NCBI GenBank assembly: GCA_021772735.1
Contig: JAJFLK010000190.1
Coordinates: 1 to 5,547 of the forward strand
From: Candidatus Sumerlaeota bacterium
GTDB lineage: Bacteria > Sumerlaeota > Sumerlaeia > MVZB01 > JAJFLK01
Direction: 5' to 3'
DNA: 5,547 bases
In this document: positions 4,310 through 5,547 of the stretch, one piece after another
How positions within the stretch are numbered: position 1 is the first letter of the stretch
Layout of the letters: each line of letters starts with the position of its first letter
Translations under genes and position numbers: made by a program
Notes under the pieces: generated by a model
Told to the model about the DNA's origin: nothing
The model's database searches: none
The model's input: the letters and a program-made list of their open reading frames with translations, nothing else

Positions 4310-5547
4310 TCATGCCCGCCGAAAAAGGATGTGCTCGGGCGGGATCGCCAGGCGGAAGCCGATGCCTCGGACGACTTCGGCGGCGCGCTCTGCGGCGGCG
4401 CCCAGTGATGGCCGCAGCCGGTTGATGAGCGTCCGGCGGTGCCCGTCGAGCTGTTGCTCTTCGGGGCCGCCCTCGGGCCAGAGCCGGTGATAAAGCGCCG
4501 CGCGCGTGACGACCTCGCCTCGGCGCTCGGCAAGGGCAGAGAGCAGCTCGAAGCTGAGCGGCGGCAGAAGAACCTCGGTGCCTCGCGCATGAACCAGACC
4601 GGGCGAGGTCAGGCTGATCTCAAGAAGGATTCCGGCCGTGCTGCTCGCGTCGAGTTTTAGATTCGGCTGACGTTCCGTCTGAGATTCGATGGGACTCGCA
4701 ATAGTCAAAGGTTGAGGAGCTTGCGCGTTTCCCGACGGCCGAAAATCTTCCGGCATCCGCTCGGTATGAGCTTTTTCAATGCCGCGCGACGGGGTTTTCA
4801 TGTTTGCCCGGGCGGCATCGAGCAAGGCGCGCGCGGCATCCTGCCCAACCCAATCGACGAGCTGGGCCGAGCCGCAGCTGAGGACCGCCCCAGCATCGTC
4901 GATCCCTTCGGCCGCGAGCCGGATAAGCGCAGACCGGTGGACCCCGCCGACCCGCATCTCGGCCAGCCCGAGAGCGGACTCGGGCAGCCCCAGCGGCAGA
5001 CGCCTCGCAATAAGCCCCAACCCCCGAACCTGCGCCTCGGGTCTGCCGATTGCGGCGGCCAATGCCGCCAACGCCCCGGCCAGCCAGGCGAAGTGCTCGC
5101 CGAGCCGGTGCAGACTTCCGTGCATGATATTGAACTTGCGCTCGATCGCTTCGGTCGGAGCGCCCGCAAGCCAATCGCTGAGGATCGCCGAGGCCTGCCA
5201 GGCGCGCAACTCCATGCGGCTGGGCGCGCCGTTTCGCCCGATCATCTCGCGGGTCAGGCCGCCCAGAATCTGATCGGCGTCCGGTCCATCTGTTCGGCGC
5301 AGCATCTCCCCGATCGCGCGCGCCAGAAGTCGGGTGGGCGGCGGCACGAGCGCGAGGCCGTCCTGGCCATCCTCGGTCATCGCCAGCATCAGCATCAGGT
5401 CCGAGGCCGGCACCAGCTGCGGAGCGTGGCACGGGATGAACCGTTCGAGCCCCTGGCGCATGCGAGTGATTGTCGCCGCGCGCAGGCCCAGTCGTGCCGC
5501 AATCTCGCCCAGTCCGGTCAGGCTCCAGAGGTCGGTCAGGTCGTCGC
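4310..5547 (-). CDS. C-terminal part of a Ski2/Hel308-like helicase fused to an OmpR-type winged helix
   Basis: The frame is open from the right edge to TGA 4312-4310, showing 411 residues; the start and the helicase motor lie outside the window. Residues below count from the first full codon at 5545. About 1-60 resembles the end of the Hel308/Ski2 winged-helix region (LTGLGEIAARLGLRAATI, then PASDLMLMLAMTED). About 112-168 matches the ratchet helical bundle (ILSDWLAGAPTEAIERKF, then HRLGEHFAWLAGALAALA). About 180-246 resembles the helix-hairpin-helix end (RLPLGLPESALGLAEMRVGG, ALIRLAAEGIDDAGAVL). A polar linker (about 248-300) follows. Residues about 305-402 then look like an OmpR/PhoB effector domain: LSFELLSALAERRGEVVTRA, LYHRLWPEGG, LDGHRRTLINRLRPSLG and the closing hairpin VVRGIGFRL. 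Hel308-type enzymes unwind DNA 3' to 5' at stalled forks; the extra domain suggests added DNA binding. No ATPase motifs are visible, so activity cannot be judged. ATG 5461 is internal, not the start. Confidence 0.88.
   Translation of the reverse strand, partial: DDLTDLWSLTGLGEIAARLGLRAATITRMRQGLERFIPCHAPQLVPASDLMLMLAMTEDGQDGLALVPPPTRLLARAIGEMLRRTDGPDADQILGGLTREMIGRNGAPSRMELRAWQASAILSDWLAGAPTEAIERKFNIMHGSLHRLGEHFAWLAGALAALAAAIGRPEAQVRGLGLIARRLPLGLPESALGLAEMRVGGVHRSALIRLAAEGIDDAGAVLSCGSAQLVDWVGQDAARALLDAARANMKTPSRGIEKAHTERMPEDFRPSGNAQAPQPLTIASPIESQTERQPNLKLDASSTAGILLEISLTSPGLVHARGTEVLLPPLSFELLSALAERRGEVVTRAALYHRLWPEGGPEEQQLDGHRRTLINRLRPSLGAAAERAAEVVRGIGFRLAIPPEHILFRRA

Overview
This is a high-GC bacterial chromosome segment with no phage, transposon or CRISPR signatures. 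GC-rich third codon positions and a classical MurA point to a peptidoglycan-making bacterium. The mix of genes (a Hel308-like helicase, a large Bax-inhibitor-1 homologue, lineage-specific Pro/Ala-rich proteins) would suit a planctomycete of the Phycisphaerae type. That placement is an impression, not something the sequence proves.

All protein genes lie on the minus strand, so the window reads right to left. From the right edge: (1) the C-terminal 411 residues of a Ski2/Hel308-like superfamily 2 helicase that unusually ends in an OmpR/PhoB-type winged helix; (2) a 200-base spacer with three copies of GTGGACGCG; (3) murA, complete, with all key catalytic residues; (4) a possible 32-residue Ser/Glu-rich small ORF; (5) a YccU-like CoA-binding protein; (6) a Bax-inhibitor-1/YccA-family membrane protein whose otherwise intact 250-codon frame is broken by one TAG at codon 95. 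Genes 3 to 6 are tightly spaced (9 bases, 4-base overlap, 33 bases) and look like one transcription unit.

The only plus-strand gene is tRNA-Thr (anticodon CGT). It has a well-spaced sigma70-type promoter upstream and a strong intrinsic terminator downstream. It points toward the end of the murA operon, so the two units converge. The left end holds a 422-codon fragment of an unrecognised protein that starts at 1266 and runs off the left edge.

The functional links are loose: MurA makes a cell-wall precursor, the Bax-inhibitor homologue would sit in the inner membrane, and the CoA-binding protein is cytosolic with no agreed role. I found no convincing new multi-gene system. The points most worth checking are the helicase/winged-helix fusion, the internal TAG, and the small Ser/Glu ORF that overlaps the CoA-binding gene.
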